Shown: positions 16,742-26,609, numbered from the stretch's first letter. The stretch: DNA of 64,000 bases from Gallibacterium melopsittaci (GCF_042433085.1 NZ_JBHLWA010000008.1:5307-69306), one strand, 5' to 3'. The notes: generated by a model not told the origin, from the sequence alone. Program-made: numbers and translations.

Positions 16742-18073
16742 GTGGATTTAAGTTATATGGCAGAGATGCCAATTGAAGAGTTTCAACAACGCCGAGCAGC
16801 AGTATTAGCTCAACTACCTAATAATAGTGGCTTATTAGTTTTTTCCAATTTAGAACAACAACGTACCGCTTCATCTAATTACCCATTTCGTCAAGATAAT
16901 TACTTCTGGTATTTAACAGGATTCAATGAACCAAATGCGATCCTGTTATTGAAAAAGAATGAACAAGGTGAGCAAAGTATTCTGTTTCTACGCCCTTCTG
17001 ATCCATTAATGGAAACATGGAATGGACGCCGTTTAGGGGTTGAACAAGCTCCTGCAACATTACATTTAGATCAAGCCATTTCCATTGATGAGGTGCGTCA
17101 ACAGTTACCACAATTATTAAATGGTTTAGATACCCTTTATCACGCTGAAGAAGTACAAGCGTGGGGAGATGAGATTGTTCGTCAAACATTGTCTTGGATG
17201 CGTACCCAGCAACGACAAGGCATTACGCCACCAACTACATTGGTTTGTTGGCGACATATTTTAGACGAAATGCGTTTATTTAAATCAGATAATGAAATTC
17301 GCTTAATGCAACAAGCTGGGCAAATTTCTGCATTAGCCCATATTCGGGCGATGAAACAAGCTCGCCCACAACGTTTTGAATACGAATTAGCCAGTGAAAT
17401 GCTGCACGAATTTAATCGTTTTGGTGCAAGATGGGAGTCCTATCCTTCTATTATCGCGAGTGGGGAAAATGCGTGTATCCTGCATTACACGGAGAATGAT
17501 CGATTAATGCAAGATGGTGATCTGGTGTTAATTGATGCTGGCTGTGAGTTTGCAATGTATGCAGGGGATATTACGCGTACTTTCCCTGTGAATGGTAAGT
17601 TTAGTCCTGCACAACGTGAAATTTATCAAATTGTCTTGGACGCACAAAAACGTGCTATTGAATTATTAGTCAATGGCGGTTCCATTAAACAAGCAAATGA
17701 TGAAGTGTTACGCATTAAAGTCGCTGGTTTAGTACGCTTAGGTATTTTATCAGGTGATGTAGAAACACTTATTGCAGAAAAAGCTTACACCCGTTTTTAT
17801 ATGCATAGTTTAGGGCATTGGCTCGGCTTAGATGTGCATGATGTAGGCAGTTACGGTGTCGATCGTCAACGTGAATTGCAACCTGGAATGGTGGTCACAG
17901 TCGAGCCTGGCTTATATATTCCGAATGCAGAAGATATTCCTGAGGTGTATCGTGGTATTGGTGTGCGGATTGAAGATGATCTGTTAATTACGGAATATGG
18001 TAATAAAGTATTAACTGCCGCTGTACCAAAAGAAATTGCCGATATTGAAGCCTTAATGGCACAAAAGGATTAA
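16742..18073 (+). CDS. pepP: Xaa-Pro aminopeptidase (aminopeptidase P)
   Basis: 443 residues. Cytoplasmic metallopeptidase that removes the N-terminal residue from X-Pro peptides. The creatinase-like N-domain is followed by the pita-bread catalytic domain, with the five metal ligands in LVLIDAGCEF, YAGDITRTFP, MHSLGHWLGLDVHD, VVTVEPGLYI and GVRIEDDLL. Start is GTG at 16742, preceded by AGAGGAAG at good spacing; an ATG five codons later is a weaker alternative. It lies 12 bases after ygfB and 3 bases before ubiH, the conserved operon order. Confidence 0.96.
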   Translation: MDLSYMAEMPIEEFQQRRAAVLAQLPNNSGLLVFSNLEQQRTASSNYPFRQDNYFWYLTGFNEPNAILLLKKNEQGEQSILFLRPSDPLMETWNGRRLGVEQAPATLHLDQAISIDEVRQQLPQLLNGLDTLYHAEEVQAWGDEIVRQTLSWMRTQQRQGITPPTTLVCWRHILDEMRLFKSDNEIRLMQQAGQISALAHIRAMKQARPQRFEYELASEMLHEFNRFGARWESYPSIIASGENACILHYTENDRLMQDGDLVLIDAGCEFAMYAGDITRTFPVNGKFSPAQREIYQIVLDAQKRAIELLVNGGSIKQANDEVLRIKVAGLVRLGILSGDVETLIAEKAYTRFYMHSLGHWLGLDVHDVGSYGVDRQRELQPGMVVTVEPGLYIPNAEDIPEVYRGIGVRIEDDLLITEYGNKVLTAAVPKEIADIEALMAQKD

Positions 18074-18076
18074 CCA

Positions 18077-19273
18077 ATGCAACAGCAACACTACGATGTA
18101 ATTATAGGCGGTGGGGCAATGAATGGGCTAACACTTGCACTAGCATTGCACACTATGAGTTCATCTCGACTCAAGGTTGCGGTGATTGAAAAGCAGCAAC
18201 GATCGCAACATCAAGGTGTAGGATTTGATAGTCGTTGTGTTGCATTATCAGATGGTACTTGTCGTAAATTAAACCGTATTCAATTTAATTCACAACAAAC
18301 ATTGTGGGATCGGATAAAACAATTTGCTGAGCCGATTAAACAAGTGCATGTGTCAGATCGTGGGCATAGTGGTATTGTAGAAATTAATGCAAGCGATATG
18401 CACTTAACGCAAGTGGGGGTTGTGGTTTCTTTACATCATATGGGCGAGATGTTTGCCCAAGCCTTGACGGATAAAGCGAATATTGATTTTTTCTGTCCTC
18501 ATACCATTCAACAATTACAAACGACAGCCGAGCAAGTCAATGTATTATTGGATAACGGATGTGAATTAAGCGCAAAATTACTGGTCGCAGCAGATGGTAC
18601 CGATTCACAACTGGCAAAACTGGCTGGCATTACTAGTTATATTGAACAGGATTACCATCAGAGTGCCGTAATTGCCAATGTGATGACATCAGTGGCGCAT
18701 CAAGGACGAGCATTTGAACGATTTACATCTGATGGTCCGATTGCCTTATTGCCGATGCGAAACAATATGATGTCATTGGTTTTTTGTACCAAACAACCAG
18801 AACAATTACTCGGTTTCGATGATCAGGCTTTTTTACAACATTTACAGCAACGTTTTGGTTGGCGTTTGGGGAAATTTACTTCAGTAAGTCGCCGCACAGC
18901 TTATCCATTAAAACTAAAACGCAGTGCTTCGTTTATTGGACAACGAGTGGCATTAGTGGGTAATGCGGCACAAACTTTGCATCCAGTTGCAGGACAAGGA
19001 TTTAATTTAGGTATTCGTGATGTATTTGCTTTAGCAGAAGCGATTGTGAATACAAAAAAAGATATTGGTTCTGAACAGATGCTACAACAATACCAAAACG
19101 ATCGAATACAAGATCAACAACGAATAATGAATCTCACCAGTAACTTAGTACAAAGTTTTAGTAATGATCTCTTACCTTTTCAGCTATTACGAAATCTTGG
19201 TTTACTGAGCTTAAGTCATTGTTCTGGCTTGCGTAATTTGTTTGTACAACCAACATTAGGACGGATTTTATGA
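18077..19273 (+). CDS. ubiH: 2-octaprenyl-6-methoxyphenol hydroxylase UbiH
   Basis: 398 residues. FAD monooxygenase of the aerobic ubiquinone pathway. It shows the Rossmann GGGAMNGLTLALAL (residues about 11-24), the mid-protein DG motif VAADGTDSQLA, and the second FAD motif ALVGNAAQTLHPVAGQGFNLG near 295-315. VHVSDRGHSG and IANVMTSVAHQGRAFERFT match E. coli UbiH specifically. The first FAD fingerprint, G-G-G-A-M-N-G, has Asn where Ala is usual, a mild variation. It overlaps ubiI by four bases (ATGA). Confidence 0.95.
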   Translation: MQQQHYDVIIGGGAMNGLTLALALHTMSSSRLKVAVIEKQQRSQHQGVGFDSRCVALSDGTCRKLNRIQFNSQQTLWDRIKQFAEPIKQVHVSDRGHSGIVEINASDMHLTQVGVVVSLHHMGEMFAQALTDKANIDFFCPHTIQQLQTTAEQVNVLLDNGCELSAKLLVAADGTDSQLAKLAGITSYIEQDYHQSAVIANVMTSVAHQGRAFERFTSDGPIALLPMRNNMMSLVFCTKQPEQLLGFDDQAFLQHLQQRFGWRLGKFTSVSRRTAYPLKLKRSASFIGQRVALVGNAAQTLHPVAGQGFNLGIRDVFALAEAIVNTKKDIGSEQMLQQYQNDRIQDQQRIMNLTSNLVQSFSNDLLPFQLLRNLGLLSLSHCSGLRNLFVQPTLGRIL

Positions 19274-20493
19274 AAACTTTCGATATAGTCATTATTGGTG
19301 GCGGTATGGTGGGCTTGGCATTAGCTCAAGCATTGAAAGAGGTGTCTTGTTCGATTGCGATAATTGAAACGCAAACACCACATTTCCAATTAACCAGTGT
19401 TACTAATCGAGTTAGTGCGTTAAATCTTGCCTCAGAAGCTATGTTGCGCCAATTTGGAGTTTGGCAACAAATTCAGCAGTGGCGAGCTACTGCTTATGCT
19501 CAAATGTACGTTTGGGAAAAGGATAGTTTCGCCAATATTCAATTAGATACACAAAATTTAGGTATCGATCATTTAGGGCATATAGTTGAGAATCAAATTA
19601 TCCGTCAAGCGTTATATGAAGCGGTAGAACAACAAGCAAATGCGGAGTTGCTATTGGCTAAACCAATCTCTGTGGGGATTAATGAGAACAATGCGGTATT
19701 AAGTTTAGACAATGGCGAAATTGTTGTAGCTAAATTAGTTGTTGGCGCAGATGGTGCGAATTCTTGGTTGCGTGAGCAAATTCAGATCCCTTTGAGTTTT
19801 CGTGATTATCAACATACTGCATTGGTCTGTAATGTTGAAACTGAAGAACCTCATCAACAAGTTTGTCGGCAAATTTTTTCCTCAGAGTCCATTTTAGCCT
19901 TTTTACCATTACATCAACCGAATTTAAGTTCCATTGTATGGTCACAAGATCCATTACAAGCAAAAGCATTAGCAGTGTGTGATGAGGAGCAATTTAACCG
20001 CCGTTTAACTACGGCGTTTGATAATCGATTAGGCTTATGTCGAGTTGTGAGTGAACGTAATATCTATCCATTATGTGCCAGATTTGCCCGCCATTTTGTA
20101 CAAGATAGAGTGGCATTAATTGGGGATGCTGCACATACTATTCATCCGCTAGCAGGTTTAGGCGTAAATTTAGGTTTTATGGACGCATTAGCCTTAGCAC
20201 AAGAAATCGAGGTTAATTTAGCTCACAATAAAGATATAGGTGCATATCGTCATTTACGTCATTATGAACGTTGGCGTAAAACTGAAGCAATGAAGATGTT
20301 GGTTGCGATGCAAGGATTTAAAGATCTGTTTGCGGGGGATATGCCATTGAAAAAATTAGTACGCGGCATTGGGTTGAGCCTAACAGATAAACTTTTACCC
20401 GTGAAACAACAATTTATCGCACAAGCAACAGGCTTAAGCGGTGACTTACCGCAACGAGTCAAGCAAGTCGATTTATTCGCTTTAGAGAGTTAA
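19270..20493 (+). CDS. ubiI: Ubiquinone C5 hydroxylase UbiI (VisC)
   Basis: 407 residues. FAD-dependent hydroxylase acting on the ring of ubiquinone precursors (C5 in E. coli). Motifs: IIGGGMVGLALAQAL at the N-terminus, VVGADGANSWLREQ near 156, and ALIGDAAHTIHPLAGLGVNLGFMDA near 288. The strings GHIVENQIIRQALYEA, AFDNRLGLC and LPVKQQFIAQATGL match VisC/UbiI rather than UbiF. The ATGA overlap with ubiH implies translational coupling. It is the last gene of the ygfB-pepP-ubiH-ubiI group. Confidence 0.93.
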   Translation: MKTFDIVIIGGGMVGLALAQALKEVSCSIAIIETQTPHFQLTSVTNRVSALNLASEAMLRQFGVWQQIQQWRATAYAQMYVWEKDSFANIQLDTQNLGIDHLGHIVENQIIRQALYEAVEQQANAELLLAKPISVGINENNAVLSLDNGEIVVAKLVVGADGANSWLREQIQIPLSFRDYQHTALVCNVETEEPHQQVCRQIFSSESILAFLPLHQPNLSSIVWSQDPLQAKALAVCDEEQFNRRLTTAFDNRLGLCRVVSERNIYPLCARFARHFVQDRVALIGDAAHTIHPLAGLGVNLGFMDALALAQEIEVNLAHNKDIGAYRHLRHYERWRKTEAMKMLVAMQGFKDLFAGDMPLKKLVRGIGLSLTDKLLPVKQQFIAQATGLSGDLPQRVKQVDLFALES

Positions 20494-20515
20494 AGAGCAA
20501 TAGAAAATATTGATC

Positions 20516-20581
20516 AGCTTCACACTTTTATCTGAATTCAGCAGTATAACCAGATTTTGTCTTGAAACTACTGCTGAAGCT
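20516..20581. repeat. Inverted repeat between ubiI and asnC
   Basis: TTCAGCAGTA (20537-20546) and TACTGCTGAA (20569-20578) are perfect 10-base arms; the right arm continues GCT and can alternatively pair with AGCTTC at 20516-20521. No T-run follows, so it is not a textbook terminator. It lies in the 168-bp ubiI-asnC gap, where it could end ubiI transcripts or form part of the asnC leader. Confidence 0.5.
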
Positions 20582-20661
20582 CCTTATCATTAGAAGAAAT
20601 TTATTTTTTATCTCTATAAATTATATAATATCTAATAATTCCACAGTCTAAAAGGACAAGT

Positions 20662-21123
20662 ATGCAACCAATCAGTAATATTGATCATCTTGATCAACAA
20701 ATTTTGCGTGTCTTAACACAAGATGCACGTACACCTTATGCTGAAATGGCAAAAAACTTTGGAGTAAGTCCTGGTACGATTCATGTACGAGTCGAAAAAA
20801 TGCGTCAATCTGGCATTATTGAAGGCACAAAAGTAAAAATTAACGAAAGACGCCTTGGCTATGATGTGTGTTGTTTTATTGGCATTATCTTAAAAAGTGC
20901 GAAAGACTACGAAAAAGTGATTGCTAAATTACAAGAATTTGATGAAGTGGTAGAGGCTTATTACACCACAGGAAATTATTCTATTTTTATTAAAGTGATG
21001 ACGCATACTATTGAAGAGCTGCATCATGTTTTGGCAACGAAAATTCAGTTAATTGATGAAATTCAATCTACTGAAACTTTAATTTCGATGCAAAATCCTA
21101 TTCTCCGAGATATAAAACCATAA
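20662..21123 (+). CDS. asnC: AsnC-type transcriptional regulator (AsnC)
   Basis: 153 residues, Lrp/AsnC family. N-terminal helix-turn-helix (LDQQILRVLTQDARTPYAEM, then AKNFGVSPGTIHVRVEKM) and C-terminal RAM ligand domain. ARTPYAEMAKNFGVSPGTIH, CCFIGIILKSAKDYEKV, EAYYTTGNYSIFIKV and DEIQSTETLISMQNPI match E. coli AsnC closely, so it is AsnC rather than generic Lrp. In E. coli AsnC senses asparagine and activates the divergent asnA; here no asnA is adjacent. Instead udp follows after only 20 bases in the same direction. Confidence 0.92.
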   Translation: MQPISNIDHLDQQILRVLTQDARTPYAEMAKNFGVSPGTIHVRVEKMRQSGIIEGTKVKINERRLGYDVCCFIGIILKSAKDYEKVIAKLQEFDEVVEAYYTTGNYSIFIKVMTHTIEELHHVLATKIQLIDEIQSTETLISMQNPILRDIKP

Positions 21124-21143
21124 TCATAATAAAGGAGGGAATT

Positions 21144-21902
21144 ATGTCGGATGTTTTTCACTTAGGTCTTAAGAAAAGTGATTTAGACGGAGCAACTTTA
21201 GCTATCGTACCTGGTGCACCTGAACGTGTACCTGTGATTGCGAAACAGCTAGAAAATCCGAAATTTTTAGTCTCAACCAGAGAATTTACCTCTTGGTTAG
21301 GCTATTTAAATGGCAAAGCGGTTGTTGTGTGTTCAACTGGTATCGGTGGACCATCTGTGTCTATTGCAGTAGAAGAGCTTGCCCAATTAGGTGTAAGAAC
21401 GTTCTTGCGTATTGGAACAACAGGGGCAATTCAACCAGAAATCAATGTTGGTGATGTATTAATTACCACAGGTGCAGTACGTTTAGATGGCGCAAGCCAG
21501 CACTTTGCACCATTAGAATATCCAGCAGTTGCGAACTTTGAATGTACCACTGCATTGTATCGTGCTGCACAAGAGTTAAATCCGAATAAAACTTATGTCG
21601 GTATTACTGCCTCTTCTGATACTTTCTATCCAGGCCAAGAACGTTACGATACTTATTCTGGTAAAGTATGGCGTCGTTTCCAAGGTTCATTAAAACAGTG
21701 GCAGGAACTCAATGTAATGAACTTTGAAATGGAATCAGCAACTTTGTTTACTATGTGTTCTGCTTTAGGGTTGCGTGCGGGTATGGTTGCGGGAGCGATT
21801 GTCAATCGTACACAACAAGAAATTCCAAATGAAGCAACAATGAAAGCAACGGAAGAAAATGCAGTTAAGATTGTGGTAAAAGCTGCAAGTTATTTATTGT
21901 AA
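21144..21902 (+). CDS. udp: Uridine phosphorylase
   Basis: 252 residues, the usual length. It cleaves uridine with phosphate to uracil and ribose-1-phosphate. Conserved strings: VFHLGLKKSDLDGATLAIVP at the start, the phosphate-site Arg in RIGTTGAIQPEINVGDVLI, and the substrate-site MNFEMESATLF followed by VAGAIVNRTQQEIP. A very good ribosome site (AAAGGAGGGAATT) precedes the ATG. It follows asnC by 20 bases, so it may be cotranscribed with it; a terminator shared with polA follows. Confidence 0.97.
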   Translation: MSDVFHLGLKKSDLDGATLAIVPGAPERVPVIAKQLENPKFLVSTREFTSWLGYLNGKAVVVCSTGIGGPSVSIAVEELAQLGVRTFLRIGTTGAIQPEINVGDVLITTGAVRLDGASQHFAPLEYPAVANFECTTALYRAAQELNPNKTYVGITASSDTFYPGQERYDTYSGKVWRRFQGSLKQWQELNVMNFEMESATLFTMCSALGLRAGMVAGAIVNRTQQEIPNEATMKATEENAVKIVVKAASYLL

Positions 21903-21911
21903 TCCAACAAA

Positions 21912-21942
21912 AAATTAGGTTTCGCAATGCGAAACCTAATTT
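21912..21942. terminator. Terminator between udp and polA
   Basis: Stem AAATTAGGTTTCGC/GCGAAACCTAATTT with an AAT loop; the flanks are T-rich for udp and A-rich on the other side (AACAAAAAATT), so it can act for both converging genes. Confidence 0.9.
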
Positions 21943-21963
21943 ATATTCTTATCTCTATTCTAA

Positions 21964-24747
21964 TTAATGTGCTTGATCCCAATTATCGCCAGCATTAACT
22001 TCCACAATTAATGGCACGGTGAGTTTGACTGCATTTTCCATTACTTGCTTAATTAGTGCTTGGTATTCAGCCACTTTTTCTTCTTTTACTTCAAATACTA
22101 ATTCATCATGTACTTGCATCACCATACGAATATCATCTTTATCTGCAATTAATCGATCAAGATCGATCATCGCTTTTTTAATAATATCCGCAGCGGTACC
22201 TTGCATTGGGGCATTAATAGCGACACGTTCTGCTGCTTTACGGCGAATCGCATTACTAGAACTGATTTCAGGCAAATATAGGCGACGACCTAATAAGGTT
22301 TCAACAAAGCCTTCTTGTTTTGCTTTTTCCTGAATGTCTGCCATAAATTGTTTGACACCTGGATAACGTTGGAAATAACGATCAATATAAGTTTGTGCTT
22401 CATTCCGCGGAATATTGAGTTGACGTGATAATCCAAATGCACTCATTCCATAAATTAAACCGAAGTTAATGGCTTTAGCACTATAACGTTGTTGAGCCGT
22501 AACTGATTCTAATGGAACTTCAAACATTTCTGCTGCAGTTGAACGGTGGACATCTAAGCCGTGTGAAAACGCATAGGCTAAACCAGCATCACCTGAAAGG
22601 TGAGCCATAATGCGTAACTCAATTTGTGAATAGTCAGCTGCGACCACTTTATAGCCTTTTGGTGCAATAAAGGCTTGGCGAATTTTGCGGCCATCTTCGC
22701 TACGGGTTGGAATATTTTGTAAATTTGGATCAGAAGAGGATAATCGCCCAGTAATCGTCACAGCTTGATGATAAGAGGTATGCACTCGTCCTGTATCAGG
22801 ATCAATCATTTGTGGTAATTTATCGGTATAAGTTGATTTTAGCTTACTTAAACCACGATGTTCGACTAGCAGTTTTGGTAACTCGTGTTCATAAGCTAAC
22901 TCTTCTAATACTTCTTCATTGGTTGAAGGTGCACCTTTTGGCGTTTTCTTTAGAATGGGTAGTCCTAATTTATCAAATAAGATCTCTTGTAATTGCTTGG
23001 TGGAAGCAAGATTAAATGGTTGCCCTGCTAATTGATGTGCTTGTTGTTCTAATTGGATTAAACGTGCATTAATTTCTTGAGATTGTTGATAGAGAAGGTC
23101 GCTATCAATTAATACACCATGGCGTTCCATTCGTGCTAAAACCTGAGCAAGTGGTAATTCAATATCGGAAAATAATTGCTTTAAACTTGGGGTTTGTTGC
23201 AGTTGTTGCCACAATACTTGATGTAATTTCATGGTGACATCAGCATCTTCAGCGGCATATTCAGCTGCTTTAGGAATCTCTATTTGATCAAAAGTCAGTT
23301 GCCCTTTGCCTTTACCAGCAATATCTTCGAAATGAATGGTATCGTGTTGTAAATAACGTTTAGCAAGGTCGTCCATATTATGGCGACCGGTGCTATCTAA
23401 TGTATAAGATTCCAACATGGTATCAAATGCTACACCTTGTAAATCAATCCCATGACGAGCAAAGATCGTGAGATCATATTTTAGATTTTGTCCAACTTTT
23501 TTAATGCGAGGATCTTCTAAAATCGGCTTTAATTGTTCGAGTGTCGTAGTGAGTTCAAGTTGCGGAGGGCAAGCTAAATATTGATGTTGTAATGGTAAAT
23601 ACGCCGCTTCTCCATTTTCTAACGCAAAGGAAATTCCCACTAATTTTGCCTGCATATAATCAAGGCTATTGGTTTCTGTATCAATAGCAAACAACGTTGC
23701 TTTCGCTAATTTCTCACACCAGTCAGCGAGTTGTGATTCAGTGAGAATCGTTTGATATTGTGAACGATCAATTTCAACTTTTGCTGTCGTAGTGGCAGGG
23801 CGAGTATTGGCAGTGGTAACAGAAAGAGCTGAGGCAGGCTTATCTGTTTGTTGTGGCTGATCGTTGAGTAACTCATTTAACCAACGTTTAAATTCATAAC
23901 GAGCAAAATATTCAATTAATTGATCCCGATTTTCGGGACGTAAAGTTAATTGCTCGACGGTTGTATCTAAAACAACGTCAGTTTTGATAGTAGCAAGTTT
24001 ATAAGATAACTCTGCATCCGCTTTGGCAGTGACTAACTTTTCGGCTAACGTTTTTGCCCCTCGTACAGATAATCCTGCAACTTTATCTAAATTGGCATAA
24101 ATAGTTTCAAGATTACCAATGCCTTGTAATAAACCTTGAGCCGTTTTTTCACCTACACCAGCAACGCCAGGGATATTATCGGAACTATCCCCCATTAAGG
24201 CGAGAAAATCGATAATTAATTCTGGCGGAACACCATATTTTTCAATCACACCTTCCCGATCTAAAATGGTATTCGTCATGGTATTAATTAAGGTAATGCG
24301 ATCATCAACTAGCTGTGCCATATCTTTATCGCCTGTACTAATTAATACATCTCGACCTTGTGCCGAAGCCTGTTTGGCAAGTGTGCCAATTACATCATCG
24401 GCTTCAACTCCCTCAACGATTAATAAAGGTAAACCTAATGCCTCAATCATTTGATGTAAGGGTTGAATTTGTTGGCGTAAATCTTCTGGCATAGGTGGGC
24501 GATGGGATTTGTATTGCTCAAACATTTCATCACGAAATGTTTTACCTTTTGCATCAAATACGACGGCAATATGGGTTGGTTGGACTTGCTTTAATAGGCT
24601 TTTCAGCATATTTAACACACCATACATTGCTCCAGTAGGTTCACCAGCAGAATTAGATAAACCAAGACGGAAATTAGCATGATAAGCACGATATAAATAA
24701 GAAGAACCGTCAACCAAGACGAAAGGATTTTCTGCAATTTGTGGCAT
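21964..24747 (-). CDS. polA: DNA polymerase I
   Basis: 927 residues, close to E. coli Pol I (928). It fills gaps and removes RNA primers. Three domains are visible: 5'-3' nuclease (1 to about 290, with VEADDVIGTLA and MGDSSDNIPGVAGVGEKTA), 3'-5' proofreading domain (about 325-515) with an apparently intact ExoI motif FAIDTETNSLDY, and the polymerase domain with VVAADYSQIELRIMAHLSGD, RRKAAERVAINAPMQGTAAD and the catalytic MVMQVHDELVFEV. Start at 24747 (MPQIAENPFVLVDGSSYLYR) agrees with the family. It is transcribed alone, converging on udp. Confidence 0.98.
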   Translation of the reverse strand: MPQIAENPFVLVDGSSYLYRAYHANFRLGLSNSAGEPTGAMYGVLNMLKSLLKQVQPTHIAVVFDAKGKTFRDEMFEQYKSHRPPMPEDLRQQIQPLHQMIEALGLPLLIVEGVEADDVIGTLAKQASAQGRDVLISTGDKDMAQLVDDRITLINTMTNTILDREGVIEKYGVPPELIIDFLALMGDSSDNIPGVAGVGEKTAQGLLQGIGNLETIYANLDKVAGLSVRGAKTLAEKLVTAKADAELSYKLATIKTDVVLDTTVEQLTLRPENRDQLIEYFARYEFKRWLNELLNDQPQQTDKPASALSVTTANTRPATTTAKVEIDRSQYQTILTESQLADWCEKLAKATLFAIDTETNSLDYMQAKLVGISFALENGEAAYLPLQHQYLACPPQLELTTTLEQLKPILEDPRIKKVGQNLKYDLTIFARHGIDLQGVAFDTMLESYTLDSTGRHNMDDLAKRYLQHDTIHFEDIAGKGKGQLTFDQIEIPKAAEYAAEDADVTMKLHQVLWQQLQQTPSLKQLFSDIELPLAQVLARMERHGVLIDSDLLYQQSQEINARLIQLEQQAHQLAGQPFNLASTKQLQEILFDKLGLPILKKTPKGAPSTNEEVLEELAYEHELPKLLVEHRGLSKLKSTYTDKLPQMIDPDTGRVHTSYHQAVTITGRLSSSDPNLQNIPTRSEDGRKIRQAFIAPKGYKVVAADYSQIELRIMAHLSGDAGLAYAFSHGLDVHRSTAAEMFEVPLESVTAQQRYSAKAINFGLIYGMSAFGLSRQLNIPRNEAQTYIDRYFQRYPGVKQFMADIQEKAKQEGFVETLLGRRLYLPEISSSNAIRRKAAERVAINAPMQGTAADIIKKAMIDLDRLIADKDDIRMVMQVHDELVFEVKEEKVAEYQALIKQVMENAVKLTVPLIVEVNAGDNWDQAH

Positions 24748-24886
24748 AGTTATCTCGATATTATGATGAAAGTTTGTGTATTAGCACCAAACAATGCGGG
24801 CTAAAAAGTGTTATTTGACGAAAGGTTTTCATTCTAAGCTGTGAGATTGAAAATGCAACCGTACATTGAAAAATCGGTTAAAAGAA

Positions 24887-24911
24887 AGAACCCGTTGGGC
24901 GACGGGTTCTT
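24887..24911 (-). terminator. Terminator of aspA
   Basis: On the minus strand AGAACCCGT/ACGGGTTCT with a six-base loop is followed by TTCTTTT. It starts about 50 bases after the aspA stop. Confidence 0.85.
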
Positions 24912-24959
24912 CTTTGGGGTAAGATACAAACTTATAATTTGTATGCTATTTGGAATAAC

Positions 24960-26378
24960 TTATTTATTAAGTTTAGCTTTGTAAGTTGGATTCATTAGGT
25001 TTTCTACTGAAAGAATATCATTTAATTGTTCTTCGGTGAGTAAACCTAATTCAAGCACAACATCTTTTACACCTTTACCAGTTTTCGCACAAATCTTACC
25101 TACTTTATCGCCATTATGGTGACCGATGAATGGGTTAAGATAGGTAACAATACCGATTGAGTTAAAGACATAATTTTCGCAAACTTCTTTATTAACAGTA
25201 ATGCCATCAACACATTTGTCACGAAGATTAACACAAGCATTAGTTAAAATACTGATAGATTCAAACATTGCTTGACCAATCACAGGTTCCATTACGTTAA
25301 GTTGTAATTGTCCTGCTTCAGCTGCCATAGTAACAGTAATATCGTTACCCATTACTTTAAAGCAAACTTGGTTGACCACTTCTGGTACAACAGGATTTAC
25401 TTTTGCAGGCATAATAGAAGAACCAGCTTGTAATTCTGGTAAGTTGATTTCATTTAAACCAGCACGAGGTCCAGAAGAAAGTAAGCGTAAGTCATTACAT
25501 ACTTTAGAAAGTTTTACTGCAGTACGTTTTAATGCACCATGTACCATAACATAAGCGCCACAGTCAGAAGTCGCTTCAATTAAGTTTTCTGCTTTCACAC
25601 ATGGTAAACCAGTTACTTTAGCAAGGTTTTCCACCACTAAATCAGTGTAACCTTTTGGTGTATTTAATGCAGTACCGATTGCAGTTGCCCCAAGGTTTAC
25701 TTCTAATAATAAGGCAGCTGTTTTGAGTAAGTTTTTAATTTCTTCATCAAGTAAGACGGCAAATGCTTTGAACTCTTGTCCAACAGTCATTGGTACAGCA
25801 TCTTGTAATTGAGTACGACCCATTTTTAATACATTCGCAAACTCAACAGATTTATTGGCAAAACCATCGTGCAAATATTGGATTTTATCGACTAATTTTA
25901 AAATGCTGTTATAAACCGCAATACGGAAGCCAGTTGGATAAGTATCATTCGTTGATTGGCTAGAATTGACGTGATCCATTGGATCTAGATATTGGTATTC
26001 ACCTTTTTTATGACCAAGTTTTTCTAAGGCAATATTCGCAACCACTTCATTAGTATTCATATTTACGGAAGTGCCTGCACCACCTTGGTAAACATCAGAT
26101 GGAAATTGATCCATACATTTACCTGTTGTGAGGATTTCATCACAAGCGGCCATAATTGCATCTGCAATATTTTGTGGAATTGCACCAAGTTCGCCGTTAG
26201 TCATTGCGGTAGCTTTTTTAACCATTACCATACCACGTACAAACTCAGGAATATCAGAGATCGTATTATTAGAAATATTAAAGTTTTCGATCGCTCTAAG
26301 GGTATGAATTCCCCAATATACATCAGCTGGAATATCTCTTTCACCTAGTAAGTCAACTTCTTTACGGAATTCGCTCAT
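24960..26378 (-). CDS. aspA: Aspartate ammonia-lyase (aspartase)
   Basis: 472 residues. It deaminates L-aspartate to fumarate, feeding fumarate respiration under anaerobiosis. The fumarase/aspartase signature SSIMPAKVNPVVPEVVNQ is present, as are RKEVDLLGERDIPADVYWGI at the N-terminus and TSVNMNTNEVVANIAL. I chose the ATG at 26378 because it gives the family N-terminus (MSEFRKEVDL) and has AGGTG just upstream; a TTG four codons earlier would add MRCL and overlap that ribosome site. It is divergent from groES, and a CRP-like site lies in the intergenic region. Confidence 0.97.
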   Translation of the reverse strand: MSEFRKEVDLLGERDIPADVYWGIHTLRAIENFNISNNTISDIPEFVRGMVMVKKATAMTNGELGAIPQNIADAIMAACDEILTTGKCMDQFPSDVYQGGAGTSVNMNTNEVVANIALEKLGHKKGEYQYLDPMDHVNSSQSTNDTYPTGFRIAVYNSILKLVDKIQYLHDGFANKSVEFANVLKMGRTQLQDAVPMTVGQEFKAFAVLLDEEIKNLLKTAALLLEVNLGATAIGTALNTPKGYTDLVVENLAKVTGLPCVKAENLIEATSDCGAYVMVHGALKRTAVKLSKVCNDLRLLSSGPRAGLNEINLPELQAGSSIMPAKVNPVVPEVVNQVCFKVMGNDITVTMAAEAGQLQLNVMEPVIGQAMFESISILTNACVNLRDKCVDGITVNKEVCENYVFNSIGIVTYLNPFIGHHNGDKVGKICAKTGKGVKDVVLELGLLTEEQLNDILSVENLMNPTYKAKLNK

Positions 26379-26503
26379 AAGACACCTCAATTCATATATT
26401 TTATAATAAAAATCATAATGATAGATTAATGAAAAATCCTAATTTTCATTTCTATCACCTAATGTAATTGGCGCCTATTATAGAGAGAGTTTTTTACAAA
26501 TTT

Positions 26504-26519
26504 TGTGATGTGGATCATA
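26504..26519. promoter_or_regulatory. CRP-like binding site upstream of aspA
   Basis: TGTGA-TGTGGA-TCATA resembles the CRP consensus TGTGA-N6-TCACA with one mismatch in the second half-site. It lies about 125 bases upstream of the aspA start. E. coli aspA is CRP-activated, so the location fits; binding is not shown. Confidence 0.5.
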
Positions 26520-26609
26520 AAATCAAATTTACTAAACAGGAGTTATTTTTATCTTATTCATTAGTTTTTTTTATGGGTTGTAGTATGAAAAATTTTTTCA
26601 CTTGTTACC

